NCBI RefSeq assembly: GCF_037201975.1
Contig: NZ_CP147520.1
Location: 744,001-808,000, forward strand
DNA length: 64,000 nucleotides
Origin: Streptomyces sp. TG1A-60
GTDB lineage: Bacteria > Actinomycetota > Actinomycetes > Streptomycetales > Streptomycetaceae
Direction: 5' to 3'
Shown here: positions 1 through 8,481 of the stretch, piece by piece
Position numbering within the stretch: the first letter of the stretch is position 1
Layout: every line of letters begins with the position of its first letter
Position numbers and translations under genes: made by a program
The notes under the pieces: generated by a model
Seen by the model: the letters and a program-made list of their open reading frames with translations, nothing else
Told to the model about the DNA's origin: nothing
Databases searched by the model: none

Positions 1-955
1 ACGTGCGTGGCCACCCCCCACTCGGCCAGGTGGGCGCCGAGAGCCTCCCGGTCCTCGGCGAGGACCGTGTACACGTAGAAGCACCGGCCGTCCCGGCCGG
101 ACGGTGGCGGGAGCACGCCATGGTCGGCCAGCGGCGTGAAGCGCTCGGTGTAGTACGCGGCGATCTCCGCCCGCCGCGCCAGCCGCGCCGGGAAACCGGA
201 GTAGCGGTGCGTCTGGAAGGCGGCCTGGATCTCGTCGAAGCGGCTGTTGAGCCCGACGGCGTGGTGGACGAACCGCCGCCCGGTGTACTGGCCGTGGTTG
301 CGCAGCATCCGCACCTTCTCGCCCAGTGCCGGGTCCCTGGTGACGACCACGCCGCCCTCGCCGGGCATGCCGCAGGTCTTGACCTGCACGAAGGAGTAGA
401 GCCCAGCCTCGCCCCACAGCCCGGCCGGGACGCCCCGCAGCACGCCGCCCTGGGCGACCGCCGAGTCCTCCAGCAGGCGCAGTCCGTGCCGCCGGGCCAG
501 TTCGGCGAAGCGTGGCATGTCGGCCATGACGGAGAACATGTGGGCCGGCATCACCGCCTTGGTCCGCTCGGTGACCAGCCGCTCCGCCTCCTCCGGGTCC
601 ATGGTCATGGTGTCCGGCCGGATGTCGGCGAAGACCGGTGCGGCCCCGACGCCGACCACCGAGGCGGCCAGGGGCGCGCAGCCGAACGCGGGCACGATCA
701 CCTCGTCGCCGGGACCGATGTCCATGGCCCGCAGCACCAGCGAGAGCGCCGAGGTGCCGCTGGAGCAGGCGACCACGTCGGCGGCCCCCAGGTCCTCGCG
801 GAGCAGATCCTCGAAGGCGGCGGTGCGCCTGCCCAGGATGAAACGCTGCTCCGGGTCGAGGGCCACCTCGCGAACCAGCCCGATCAGTGCGGGGCGGTCG
901 GCTTCGAAGAGGGCGGGAGGGAAGAACGGGACGGCGGGGGGAGCGATGCGGTCAT
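1..955 (-). CDS. DegT/DnrJ/EryC1/StrS-type aminotransferase, cut by the left window edge, probable frameshift near its start
   Basis: PLP-dependent sugar or cyclitol aminotransferase, fold type I. The visible frame reads VPFFPPALFEADRPALIGLV, then ACSSGTSALSLVL (PLP phosphate region), a central LLEDSAVAQGG stretch (Asp contacts PLP nitrogen) and QVKTCGMPGEGGVVV, where the Lys is the expected Schiff-base residue. The C-terminus lies beyond position 1. The natural ATG (953-955) overlaps the TGA of the upstream aminotransferase as ATGA, but that frame stops after 23 codons. The conserved protein lies in another frame that has no ATG, GTG or TTG nearby. One extra C in the six-base run at 936-941 would give a continuous protein beginning MTASLPPAVPFFPP. 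So there is either a sequencing error or a real frameshift that makes this a pseudogene. It pairs with the second aminotransferase and probably acts on a keto-sugar or keto-cyclitol; the substrate is not visible. Confidence 0.85.
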
Positions 956-2178
956 GCGGTCGTCCTCGTTCCGGCGAGGAAGGAGCGGATGGTGTCGCAG
1001 ACGCGGTCCAGGTCGCCGGATCCGAGATCGGGGTGGAACGGCAGGGCCACGGCGTGCCGGGCCGCCGCCTCGGCGTGGGGGAACTCGCCCGGCCGGTGGC
1101 CCAGGTGGGCGAAGGCGGGCTGGTGGGGCAACGGCACCGGGTAGTAGACCTCGGTGCCGATGCCGTGCCGCTCGAGGTGGGTGACGAGGGCGTCCCGGTG
1201 CTCGGTCTCGATCAGGTAGACGTAGTACACGTCGCGGTCGTCCGGCTTCCCGGCGGTGGTCCGCGGCAGGCGGGCGATCCCCGGCGCGTCCTCCAGGCGG
1301 GCGGTGTAGGCGTCCGCCAGTTCGGCCCGGCGTGCGATGTGCTCCTCCAGGAGGGACAGCTTGGCGAGCAGGACGGCCGCCTGGATGTCGTCCATCTTGC
1401 TGTTCGCGCCCGGCAACGCGCTCTCGGTGGAGATGGCCGGGAAGTCGTTCAGCGTGCGGCCCGTCCTGCCGTGGTGGCGCAGGGCCGCGACGGTGGCCGC
1501 CACCTCCGGGTCGTCGGTGAGCACGGCTCCCGCGTCGCCGAGCGCGCCGAGCGTCTTGGAGGGGAAGAAGGACAGGACGCCGCCGGCCCCGTGCAGGCCC
1601 GCGTGCACGCCGTGCCGGCGCATGCCGATCGCCTCGGCGCTGTCCTCGACGACCGTCAGGCCGTGCCGCCGGGCGACGGCGGTGACGACCGCCATGTCGG
1701 CCATCGTGTGGAACAGATGCACCGGCATCACGAACCGGCTCCGCGGTGTGACGGCCGCCTCCAGCGCCGCGGGGTCCATCGCGTACGTCTCCGGGTCGAT
1801 GTCGACGAACTGTGGTACCCCGCCTGCCAGTACGACGGCCGAGGCTGTGGCGAAGAACGAGTACGCCGGCACCAGGACACCGTCGCCGGGACGGACTCCG
1901 CAGGCGCGCAGCAGCAGCACGAGCGCATCGGTACCGCTGTTGACGCCCATCACGTGCCGGGCGCCGGTGTAGTCCGCGAGCGCCGCCTCGAGCTGCCCGA
2001 CCTGTTGTCCGTGGGAGAACTTGCCGCTGCGGAAAACCTCGTCCAACGCCTTTTCGATAGAAGGCCACAGTCGTTCGAAAGTCGCGGTCTGGGAGAAGAA
2101 GGGAATTCGATCGGCCGTTCCCGGCGCAGTCGGTAATGCGCCCTCGGCGCGCGCCGGAATCTGTCCGCTGGAAGGCAA
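952..2178 (-). CDS. DegT/DnrJ/EryC1/StrS-type PLP aminotransferase
   Basis: A 408-residue aminotransferase of the family that aminates keto-sugars and keto-cyclitols in antibiotic and surface-polysaccharide pathways. Visible signatures are GVNSGTDALVLLL (PLP phosphate binding, about residue 78), VVEDSAEAIGM (Asp to PLP nitrogen) and FFPSKTLGALGDAG with the Schiff-base Lys near residue 205. It has normal family length and is complete. The start chosen is TTG at 2178, preceded by GGTGAGAG; no better start precedes the conserved IPFFSQ region. It overlaps the next aminotransferase by ATGA, so the two are translationally coupled. It is divergent from the MocA dehydrogenase gene at 2402 across a 223-bp region with palindromic sites. 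Function as a transaminase is secure; the substrate is inferred only from neighbours. Confidence 0.93.
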   Translation of the reverse strand: MPSSGQIPARAEGALPTAPGTADRIPFFSQTATFERLWPSIEKALDEVFRSGKFSHGQQVGQLEAALADYTGARHVMGVNSGTDALVLLLRACGVRPGDGVLVPAYSFFATASAVVLAGGVPQFVDIDPETYAMDPAALEAAVTPRSRFVMPVHLFHTMADMAVVTAVARRHGLTVVEDSAEAIGMRRHGVHAGLHGAGGVLSFFPSKTLGALGDAGAVLTDDPEVAATVAALRHHGRTGRTLNDFPAISTESALPGANSKMDDIQAAVLLAKLSLLEEHIARRAELADAYTARLEDAPGIARLPRTTAGKPDDRDVYYVYLIETEHRDALVTHLERHGIGTEVYYPVPLPHQPAFAHLGHRPGEFPHAEAAARHAVALPFHPDLGSGDLDRVCDTIRSFLAGTRTTA

Positions 2179-2322
2179 TCTCTCACCTGTCTCCGTCGTG
2201 TCTGCGGAATGCCCAAGCTAATCGGAATTCCGGTCGACGGAGAAAGGAAAGGATCATCTTCACACGTTCTAGGTAATGGCGCTCCGGACGTCTTGACCAT
2301 TGCCGCACAGGGCCGCAACAGT

Positions 2323-2353
2323 GGTGCGGCGCACCGGAGTTGTGTGCGGCGCA
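2323..2353 (+). promoter_or_regulatory. Tandem palindromic operator-like sites in the divergent promoter region
   Basis: GGTGCGGCGCACC (2323-2335) is a perfect inverted repeat. Its core TGCGGCGCA recurs at 2345-2353. The two cores start exactly 20 bp apart, close to two helical turns, so a dimeric regulator could sit on the same face of both. They lie 50-80 bp upstream of the GTG at 2402 and between the divergent halves of the sugar cassette. A TTGACC hexamer is at 2293-2298. No regulator gene for them is visible in the cassette. Confidence 0.45.
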
Positions 2354-2401
2354 ACGAAATGAGCGCGCCCGTTTCCTTCCCGTTCCCTCTCTGGAGGCCC
2401 T

Positions 2402-3478
2402 GTGCTGCAGCCCCTCGTGGTCGGGCTCGGCCGGTCCGGATCAGGACTGCATCTGAGCACACTCGTCCGTCTGGCCCGGCGGACCGCGGCCACGGGTGGT
2501 CCGCTCGTCGCCCTGCCCGCGGTCGGCTGCGACCCGCGCGCCGGCACTCTGCGGCCCATGGGCATGCCCGGCGAGGTCACGGCCGTCACCACGCTGGAAC
2601 GGGCCCTGCACCACGTGGACCCCGCCACCGCGGTGGTCCACGTGTGCACACCACCCCGGCTGCGATACGACCTCCTCGCGGAACTGGCCGGACACGGCTT
2701 CCGCCGACTGATCGTGGAGAAACCCCTCGCCACGTCCACGGAGGAACTCGACGCCCTGATCCGACTGCGCCAGGACTCCGGCCTCGGTCTCGTGGCCGTC
2801 GCCCACTGGACCACCTCCCGGCTCGCCGGCCGGTTGCGCCGGCTGGTGGGCGGCGGACGACTCGGCTCCCTGCGCCGTATCACCGTCGACCAGCACAAGT
2901 CCCGCTTCCTGCGGTCCCTGGCGACCGACGGGCATCCGACCGCCCTGGACGTGGAGATCCCCCACTCCCTGGCGCTCGCGCTCGACCTGGCCGGTCCGGC
3001 CGAACTCCGCGCCGCGCGCTGCTGGGACCTGCGCTGCGAGGACCGCAGCCTGCCCGGCCTGGGCGGCGCGCACGTCGAACTGGAGCACCGTTCGGGAGTG
3101 GTGACGCTGCTGCGCTCCGACCTCGGCGCACCCGTCCGGCAACGCAGCGTCGTCTGTGAGTTCGAGGGCGGGACGGCCACGGCCCACTTCCCGCTCAGCG
3201 AGGACGACGACCACGCGCAGCTCGTCGTCGCCCCCTTCGACCGCGGTACGGCGCCCCCACCGGCCGGTGTCCTCGACGCGGACGGAGTGCCCGGGGCCAG
3301 GCATCAGGTCTTCCGGGACGACGCCCTGACCGACTTCCTGGACGGCGCCTACCGCGGCTTCGCCTCCGGATCGGCAGGCGTCGGGAACTTCCCGCTCGCC
3401 TGCGCGACCGCCCGGCTGCTGTGCGCGGCCCGGGAGCACTGCGCCGCCACACCGCGCGCCCGCGCCGGGAGCCGCTGA
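2402..3478 (+). CDS. Gfo/Idh/MocA-family NAD(P)-dependent oxidoreductase
   Basis: A 358-residue dehydrogenase of the glucose-fructose oxidoreductase / inositol dehydrogenase family. The N-terminal Rossmann motif is VVGLGRSGSGLH, the middle carries VVHVCTPPRLRYDLL, and LIVEKPLA contains the family's conserved EKP lysine near residue 105. The C-terminal half is the alpha/beta substrate domain. The GTG start follows GGAGG six bases upstream. Such enzymes oxidise or reduce ring hydroxyls of sugars, nucleotide sugars or cyclitols, making the keto group that a DegT aminotransferase then uses. It is the first gene of a plus-strand run with almost no intergenic space. Family assignment is sure; the substrate is unknown. 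Confidence 0.9.
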   Translation: MLQPLVVGLGRSGSGLHLSTLVRLARRTAATGGPLVALPAVGCDPRAGTLRPMGMPGEVTAVTTLERALHHVDPATAVVHVCTPPRLRYDLLAELAGHGFRRLIVEKPLATSTEELDALIRLRQDSGLGLVAVAHWTTSRLAGRLRRLVGGGRLGSLRRITVDQHKSRFLRSLATDGHPTALDVEIPHSLALALDLAGPAELRAARCWDLRCEDRSLPGLGGAHVELEHRSGVVTLLRSDLGAPVRQRSVVCEFEGGTATAHFPLSEDDDHAQLVVAPFDRGTAPPPAGVLDADGVPGARHQVFRDDALTDFLDGAYRGFASGSAGVGNFPLACATARLLCAAREHCAATPRARAGSR

Positions 3479-3479
3479 C

Positions 3480-4385
3480 ATGGCCCGGCACAGCGCCGCC
3501 GGCCCCCGCGTCCGGGGGTTCGGGCCGCTCGCCGGCATCGGCGACGAGGCGGCGCCCGGCACCGACGGACAGCTGGCCGCCCTGCGGCGCCTGGGCTGGA
3601 ACGCCATCGAACTGCGCACGGTCGACGGCACGGCCCTCGCCGACCTCTCCCCGGCCGCCTTCGGCACGCTGGCCCGGCGGCTCGCGGACGCCGGCGTCAC
3701 CGTGACCGCCGTCGCCTCCCGGATCGGCAACTGGTCCCGTCCCATCACCGGCGACCTCGGCCAGGACCTCACCGAACTCGACGTCCTGGCCGAGCGCTGC
3801 GCCGCCCTCGGCTGCCGTCTGGTGCGGATCATGTCGTACCCCAACGACGGTCTGACGGAGACCGAGTGGGCCGATCGCGTCCTGGCCCGCACCGCCGTCC
3901 TGGCGGACCGCGCCGAGCGCGCGGGCCTGGTACTGGTGCACGAGAACTGCGCGGGCTGGGCCGGGGACCGGGCCGACCGCGCGCTACGACTGCTACGCGC
4001 CGTCGGCAGCCCGGCCCTGCGGCTGCTGTTCGACACCGGCAACGGCGTCCCGTACGGCTACCGCGCCCCGGACATGCTCCGCCACCTCGCCCCCCACGTC
4101 GTCCACGTCCACATCAAGGACGCCGTCCGCACCCCGGACGGAGGCACCGCCTACACCCTGCCCGGCGAGGGCGAAGCCGGGGTGCTGGAATGCCTGGAGC
4201 TTCTGGCCGCCCACGGCTACACCGGAGCGCTCTCCCTGGAACCCCATCTCGCCGTGCGTCCCCACGAAGGACTGGCCCGGGCGGGTGAGGACGCCACCGA
4301 CCTCTTCGTACGGGCCGGACAGGCGCTCGCCGGGCTGCTGGGCGCCGAGCAGCCGGTCACCGGCCCCCTGGGCGGCCCGGCGTGA
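3480..4385 (+). CDS. Sugar phosphate isomerase/epimerase-like TIM-barrel protein (xylose isomerase-like, AP endonuclease 2 fold)
   Basis: A 301-residue protein with the metal-dependent TIM barrel shared by IolE/IolI, hydroxypyruvate isomerase and L-xylulose epimerases. Visible metal and acid positions fall in LVLVHENCAGW (Glu and Asn), LLFDTGNGVPYGY (Asp), HVVHVHIKDAV (His and Asp) and ALSLEPHL (Glu). These are the usual barrel-strand ends of the family. It starts one base after the preceding stop. With two MocA dehydrogenases beside it, a keto-sugar or keto-inositol isomerase/epimerase role is likely. The family is sure; the reaction is inferred. Confidence 0.85.
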   Translation: MARHSAAGPRVRGFGPLAGIGDEAAPGTDGQLAALRRLGWNAIELRTVDGTALADLSPAAFGTLARRLADAGVTVTAVASRIGNWSRPITGDLGQDLTELDVLAERCAALGCRLVRIMSYPNDGLTETEWADRVLARTAVLADRAERAGLVLVHENCAGWAGDRADRALRLLRAVGSPALRLLFDTGNGVPYGYRAPDMLRHLAPHVVHVHIKDAVRTPDGGTAYTLPGEGEAGVLECLELLAAHGYTGALSLEPHLAVRPHEGLARAGEDATDLFVRAGQALAGLLGAEQPVTGPLGGPA

Positions 4386-5674
4386 GCGCTCTGTTCACCG
4401 GGCGGCACCGGGAGTTGCTGCTGGACCTGCTGCGCCTGCCGAGCGTCAACCCCCTGGAGGCCGGCCCGGACGATCCGCCGTCGCGGCTGCCCGAGATCCT
4501 CCAGCTGTACGCGACGGCCGCCGCCGAAGCGGGGTTGCGCACCATCCGCCTCGCCAGTCCGCCCGCCGCCTGCCTGGACCGTCCGGGCGTGCCGTTGACG
4601 GTCCGCGCCGCCGCCCGCGATCCGCGCTTCCTCGCGGACCAGCCCAGCCTGCTGCTGCGGCTGGGACCCGAGCGTTCCCGTGCGCACACCGTGATGTTCA
4701 ACGTCCACCTGGACACCGTCGCCGGACACACCCCGCCCGCCTTCCACGGCGTGCGCTTCACCGGCCGGGGCGCGGTCGACGCCAAGGGACCCGCCGTGGC
4801 CCTGCTCGCCGGGGTGCGGGCCGCCGCGTCCCACCCCGCCGTCGGACGGGACGTCACCGTCCTGCTCCAGGCCGTCGCCGGGGAGGAGGGCGGCGCCCTG
4901 GGCACCTACGGCACCCGCCCGCTGCTGGAGGCCGGGCACCACGGCCGCCTCAACGTGTTCTGCGAGCCGACCGGGCTGCGCGCGCTGCCCCGGGCCACCG
5001 CCGCGATGACCGCGCGGATCACCGTCGCGGGCGAGGACGCGGTGGACGACCACCCGGACGCCGGACACAACGCCACCGTGCTGCTTGGATTCCTGGCCCA
5101 GCACCTCGCCGCCCGCCTGGACGGGGCCGTACCCGGTACACGGGTGTGCGTCGCCGGAGTGGACACCGGCCGCACACACAACCGCGTCCACGGCACCGGC
5201 ACTCTGCTGATGAACCTGTCGTACCGCCGCACCTCCGACGGCGACCGCCTGAAGACCGAGGTCACCCGGCACGTCGCCGACGGCCTGCACCGCTTCACCG
5301 AACTCTTCGCCACCAGCCGGGAGTTCGCCCGCACAGCGCGGGACGCGGCACGGATCACCCGGCTCGGCTGGGACAAACAGGGCCTGCCCGCCCTGGACGA
5401 CTCCGACCCGTGGGCCGAGGAGCTCCTGGCCCGCGCGGGAGCCCGGTCGGCGGCCGGCGACCCCGGCTTCACCTGCGACGCCATCTGGGCCGCAGGCCTG
5501 GACGGCGCCTTCACCACCGTGCTCGGACCCGGCTGTCTCGCCGCCAACCGCGCCCACGCGCCCGGTGAGTTCGTCGACCTCGCCGACCTGGAGGACTTCG
5601 CCGGCGTGGTCCACCGGCTCGTCACGTTCTTCGCCGAAGCGGTGCCGGCGCCGTCAGGGCACCGACCCCCGTAG
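4382..5674 (+). CDS. M20/M25/M40-family metallohydrolase (ArgE/DapE/carboxypeptidase G2-like)
   Basis: A 430-residue zinc hydrolase of the family that removes N-acyl groups or cleaves peptides. Motifs are FNVHLDTVAGH (zinc His and Asp), GRGAVDAKGPAVALL (second metal Asp) and AGEEGGALGTYG (catalytic Glu pair). After these comes the inserted dimerisation domain, and a late zinc ligand is expected near the C-terminus. The GTG start overlaps the preceding TGA as GTGA. In this cassette it could remove an N-acetyl or N-acyl group from an amino sugar, or an aminoacyl group; the sequence alone does not decide. Length is normal and the gene appears intact. Confidence 0.88.
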   Translation: MSALFTGRHRELLLDLLRLPSVNPLEAGPDDPPSRLPEILQLYATAAAEAGLRTIRLASPPAACLDRPGVPLTVRAAARDPRFLADQPSLLLRLGPERSRAHTVMFNVHLDTVAGHTPPAFHGVRFTGRGAVDAKGPAVALLAGVRAAASHPAVGRDVTVLLQAVAGEEGGALGTYGTRPLLEAGHHGRLNVFCEPTGLRALPRATAAMTARITVAGEDAVDDHPDAGHNATVLLGFLAQHLAARLDGAVPGTRVCVAGVDTGRTHNRVHGTGTLLMNLSYRRTSDGDRLKTEVTRHVADGLHRFTELFATSREFARTARDAARITRLGWDKQGLPALDDSDPWAEELLARAGARSAAGDPGFTCDAIWAAGLDGAFTTVLGPGCLAANRAHAPGEFVDLADLEDFAGVVHRLVTFFAEAVPAPSGHRPP

Positions 5675-5736
5675 AGCACCGCACCCCAAGCGAACGACCT
5701 CCGAAGAGAACCGCCCCGCCCTGTAAGGAATCCCGT

Positions 5737-6864
5737 ATGACGGCACCCACCGCCCCACGAGCGACGGTCGAGCGCACACCCGTCCTGGTCGACCACGCGG
5801 AGCTGCATGCCTCGCTCACCGGCCTGTTCACCGGCCACGGCATCCCTGATGCACGGGCCCGGCTCGCTGTGGACGCGCTGTGTCACGGCGACCTGACCGG
5901 GCTCGACTCGCACGGCGTGTTCAACCTCACCCGGCTCTACCTGCCGTTGCTGGAGTCGGGCCGCTGCGACCCCGGCGCCGAACCACAGGTCCTCACCGAC
6001 CTGGGCGCCTGCGCGGTCGTCGACGCCCGCCGCGCCCTGGGCCTGTGGGCCGCGGCCGAGGCCATGGACGACGCAGTGGCACGGGCCGGCCGGCACGGGG
6101 TCGGGCTGGTGTCGGTGCGCGGGGCGACCCACTTCGGGTGCGCCGGCTTCCACGCCGTGCGCGCCGCGCACGCCGGGATGATCGGCGTGGTCGCGAGCAA
6201 CTGCGGCGGCCAGCGCATCGCACGCCCCCCGGGCGGCGCGGTGGCGATGCTCGGCACCAACCCGCTGAGCATCGCAGCGCCCGCCCTCGACAAACACCCG
6301 TTCCTGCTGGACATGAGCACCACCGTCGCGCCCACCGGACGGGTCCGCGTCGCCGCCCGCCGCGGCACCCCGGTGCCCTCCGGCTGGCTGGAGGACGCGG
6401 CGGGCGACCCGGTGACCGACCCGTCCGCCTTCGACCGCGGCGAGGCCTTTCTGCGCTGGCTGGGCGGCACGGCCGAGACCGGCGTCCACAAGGGCTACGG
6501 GCTCGGCATCGCCGTGGAACTGCTGGCCGCCGTCGTGTCCGGCGCGGCCGTGGGACCCGCGCCCGCCGCGCTGGAAGGGGACGGCCGAGCGCACGGCAGC
6601 GACGACGACATCGGCTTCTTCCTCCTCGCGATCGCCCCGGGGGTGCTGCGACCCGGCGCGGACCTGACCGCCGCGACCCGGTCCCTGTTCGGCGCGCTCG
6701 TCGACTGCCCGCCGGTGCGCGGCGGCGAGCCGGTGCGCTACCCGGGCTGGCAGGAGGCGGAACTCGCCGCCGAGCGCCGCCGCCACGGCATCCCCCTGCC
6801 CCCGCACCTCCACGCGGAACTGACCGACCAGGGTCTCCTCCGCGGCCCCGGGAGCCCGCGTTGA
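5737..6864 (+). CDS. Ldh-family (YlbC/DlgD-type) malate/lactate-like dehydrogenase
   Basis: A 375-residue member of the NAD(P)-dependent family that includes malate/L-sulfolactate dehydrogenase, 2,3-diketo-L-gulonate reductase and piperideine-2-carboxylate reductase. Typical features are GLDSHGVFNLTRLY near the N-terminus (active-site His), VRGATHFGCAGFH (second conserved His region), MLGTNPLSIAAP, FLLDMSTTV and HKGYGLGIAVELL. AAGGAAT stands about ten bases before the ATG. Family members reduce 2-keto acids or cyclic imines, so a keto-acid sugar derivative is a plausible substrate. It is the only gene in the run preceded by a real gap (62 bp). Confidence 0.88.
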   Translation: MTAPTAPRATVERTPVLVDHAELHASLTGLFTGHGIPDARARLAVDALCHGDLTGLDSHGVFNLTRLYLPLLESGRCDPGAEPQVLTDLGACAVVDARRALGLWAAAEAMDDAVARAGRHGVGLVSVRGATHFGCAGFHAVRAAHAGMIGVVASNCGGQRIARPPGGAVAMLGTNPLSIAAPALDKHPFLLDMSTTVAPTGRVRVAARRGTPVPSGWLEDAAGDPVTDPSAFDRGEAFLRWLGGTAETGVHKGYGLGIAVELLAAVVSGAAVGPAPAALEGDGRAHGSDDDIGFFLLAIAPGVLRPGADLTAATRSLFGALVDCPPVRGGEPVRYPGWQEAELAAERRRHGIPLPPHLHAELTDQGLLRGPGSPR

Positions 6865-7811
6865 CCCGGCCCTTGCGGCTCGGCGTCGTCGGCCTCGGCG
6901 CCATCTCCCCCTACTACCTGGCCGCCGCGGAACGGCTGCCGGAGTGGCAGCTGACCGCCGTCTGCGACGCCCGTGACGAGACACTGGAGCAGTTTCCCGG
7001 CCGGGCCGCACGCTTCCGCGACCACCGCACGCTGCTGGAGCGGGCGCGACCGGACGCCCTGGTCGTGGCCGTGCCCAACGACGTTCACCTGCCCCTGTGC
7101 CGGGACGCCCTGGTCGCCGGTGTGCCGGTCTGCGTCGAGAAACCCCTCGCCCTGACCGCGGCCGAGGGTTCCGTACTGGTGGATCTGGCGCGGCGCTGCG
7201 GGGTCCCGCTGATGACGGCGTTCCACCGCCGCTACAACGCCGCCGTCCGCGCACTGGCGCGCCGGACGGCGGGCCGGGAGATCCGCTCCGTCCGGGTGCG
7301 CTATCTGGAGCGCATCGAGGAGCATCTCGGCGGCGAGGACTGGTACCTGGACCCGGCCCGCTGCGGCGGCGGCTGTGTGGCGGACAACGGTCCCAACGCC
7401 CTCGACCTCGTACGGCTGCTGCTCGGTGAACTCGCCGTCACCGGCTGCGAGATCCACCGCGACGGCGCCGGCGTCGACCGTCAGGCGGTGATCAGCCTGC
7501 ACGGCCGTACCGGAGCGACGGCGTCGGTCGAGCTGGACTGGTCGTACCCGGGAGAACGCAAGGACATCGAGGTGGAGGTGGCCGGCGGAGAGGTGCTGCA
7601 CGCCGACATGCTGGCGGGGCACACCGGCTTCAAGGCGTCGCTGTGGCACGAGTACGAGGCGATCCTCACCGAGTTCGCAGCGCTGGTCCGTACCGGTGCC
7701 CCGGTCGGCCCGGGGGCGCACGGCGGCCTACCCGCGCTGGAACTGGTGGAGTCGGCCTATCGCAGTGCCCGGCCCGCACCGGATGCGACGGCAGCGGAGG
7801 CGGACCGGTGA
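6861..7811 (+). CDS. Second Gfo/Idh/MocA-family oxidoreductase
   Basis: A 316-residue NAD(P)-dependent dehydrogenase with Rossmann motif GVVGLGAISPYYL, VVAVPNDVHLPL and VCVEKPLALT carrying the conserved Lys of the EKP motif. The TTG at 6861 is chosen as start because it overlaps the preceding stop as TTGA and sits directly before the Rossmann strand; longer open frame upstream is antisense-like and lies inside the preceding gene. It is only loosely similar to the first MocA protein of the cassette, so the two probably act on different steps or ring positions. Confidence 0.88.
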   Translation: MTRPLRLGVVGLGAISPYYLAAAERLPEWQLTAVCDARDETLEQFPGRAARFRDHRTLLERARPDALVVAVPNDVHLPLCRDALVAGVPVCVEKPLALTAAEGSVLVDLARRCGVPLMTAFHRRYNAAVRALARRTAGREIRSVRVRYLERIEEHLGGEDWYLDPARCGGGCVADNGPNALDLVRLLLGELAVTGCEIHRDGAGVDRQAVISLHGRTGATASVELDWSYPGERKDIEVEVAGGEVLHADMLAGHTGFKASLWHEYEAILTEFAALVRTGAPVGPGAHGGLPALELVESAYRSARPAPDATAAEADR

Positions 7812-8254
7812 ATCCGGCGGAGGACGGCCCGAAGCGCGTGGTGCGGGGATCACTGGTCAAGGTGCTCGTGCACCGCCGCACGGACCGCGGCATGCGGCTG
7901 GAGGAGCACGCGGCACGCTGCGTGCTCCGGGGCGAGGTGCACGAACTGGTCACCACCGACCAGTGGGACCCGTGCTCCGGCGCCCGGATCGACCGGGTGG
8001 GTTTCCTGGGCTTCGCCGAGCTGCTGTGCGGCGGTGTGATCGACCGGGGTGACCTGGTGCGGATCGGGGACACGACGGTCGGCACGGTGCTCGGCTTCGA
8101 CGCCTGTCACCTTCCGAACCACTACAACATTCTGATCCATGCGGCGCGTCCGGTCAGCGGCCGGGACCTGGGCCTGCGGCCGGAGAGTGCCGTCACCTTC
8201 GTCCAGGGCGGGGCCGGGGACCACGGCGCGGTCCCCGCGCCGCCCGGCTCCTGA
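7808..8254 (+). CDS. Unrecognised 148-residue protein, last gene of the sugar cassette
   Basis: The GTG start overlaps the stop of the preceding dehydrogenase as GTGA, which argues strongly that this is a real coupled gene. The protein is soluble, with no signal peptide or membrane segment. It reads as a compact beta-rich domain: SLVKVLVHRRTDRGMRLEE, then GFLGFAELLCGGVIDRGDLVRIGDTTVGTVLGF, with a late NHYNILIHAAR stretch. I do not recognise the family. Possible roles are an accessory or cupin-like enzyme or a binding protein; nothing decisive is visible. The last residues enter the 27-bp degenerate repeat that follows the gene. Confidence 0.75.
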   Translation: MNPAEDGPKRVVRGSLVKVLVHRRTDRGMRLEEHAARCVLRGEVHELVTTDQWDPCSGARIDRVGFLGFAELLCGGVIDRGDLVRIGDTTVGTVLGFDACHLPNHYNILIHAARPVSGRDLGLRPESAVTFVQGGAGDHGAVPAPPGS

Positions 8255-8260
8255 AGAGCC

Positions 8261-8368
8261 ATCCGCAAAAGCGGTTTCCGCAAGGGTATCCGCAGGTGCC
8301 GGCTCTGAAAGGACATCCGCGGAGGCTGTTTTGGACAGCGCTTCCGCACAAGCGGACGGGCACTTCCG
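8261..8368. repeat. Degenerate 27-bp tandem repeat
   Basis: ATCCGC recurs at 8261, 8288 and 8315, and TTCCGC at 8342, exactly 27 bp apart each time. Read on the minus strand the units encode nine-residue variants such as AEALSKTAS, ADVLSEPAP and ADTLAETAF. The repeat lies between the stop of the 148-residue gene and the terminator hairpins. It may be a decayed coding repeat or a spacer; no start codon or ribosome site supports a gene here. Confidence 0.5.
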
Positions 8369-8386
8369 CGAACAGGCGGTCGCGCA

Positions 8387-8426
8387 CCGGATGGCGCCGA
8401 CCCGCTGAACGGGCGGCGCCATCCGG
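8387..8426. terminator. Bidirectional hairpin terminator between convergent genes
   Basis: CCGGATGGCGCC (8387-8398) pairs perfectly with GGCGCCATCCGG (8415-8426). Inside the loop, CCCG and CGGG can form a second short stem. It lies between the plus-strand cassette ending at 8254 and the minus-strand EF-hand gene ending at 8482. There is no T-run, as is usual for Streptomyces terminators. Confidence 0.75.
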
Positions 8427-8436
8427 TGGCCGTGGA

Positions 8437-8460
8437 ACCCGGGTGGTCGCCCACCCGGGT
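8437..8460. terminator. Second hairpin terminator
   Basis: ACCCGGGTGG (8437-8446) and CCACCCGGGT (8451-8460) form a ten-bp stem with loop TCGC, 21 bp after the end of the EF-hand gene. It probably ends that minus-strand transcript. Confidence 0.65.
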
Positions 8461-8481
8461 CACAGCTGCCGCTCCCGCGGG

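Noticed and set aside
1..1184. Plus-strand open frames over the aminotransferases
   Set aside because: They are antisense to two conserved PLP enzymes and have no ribosome site or known motif.
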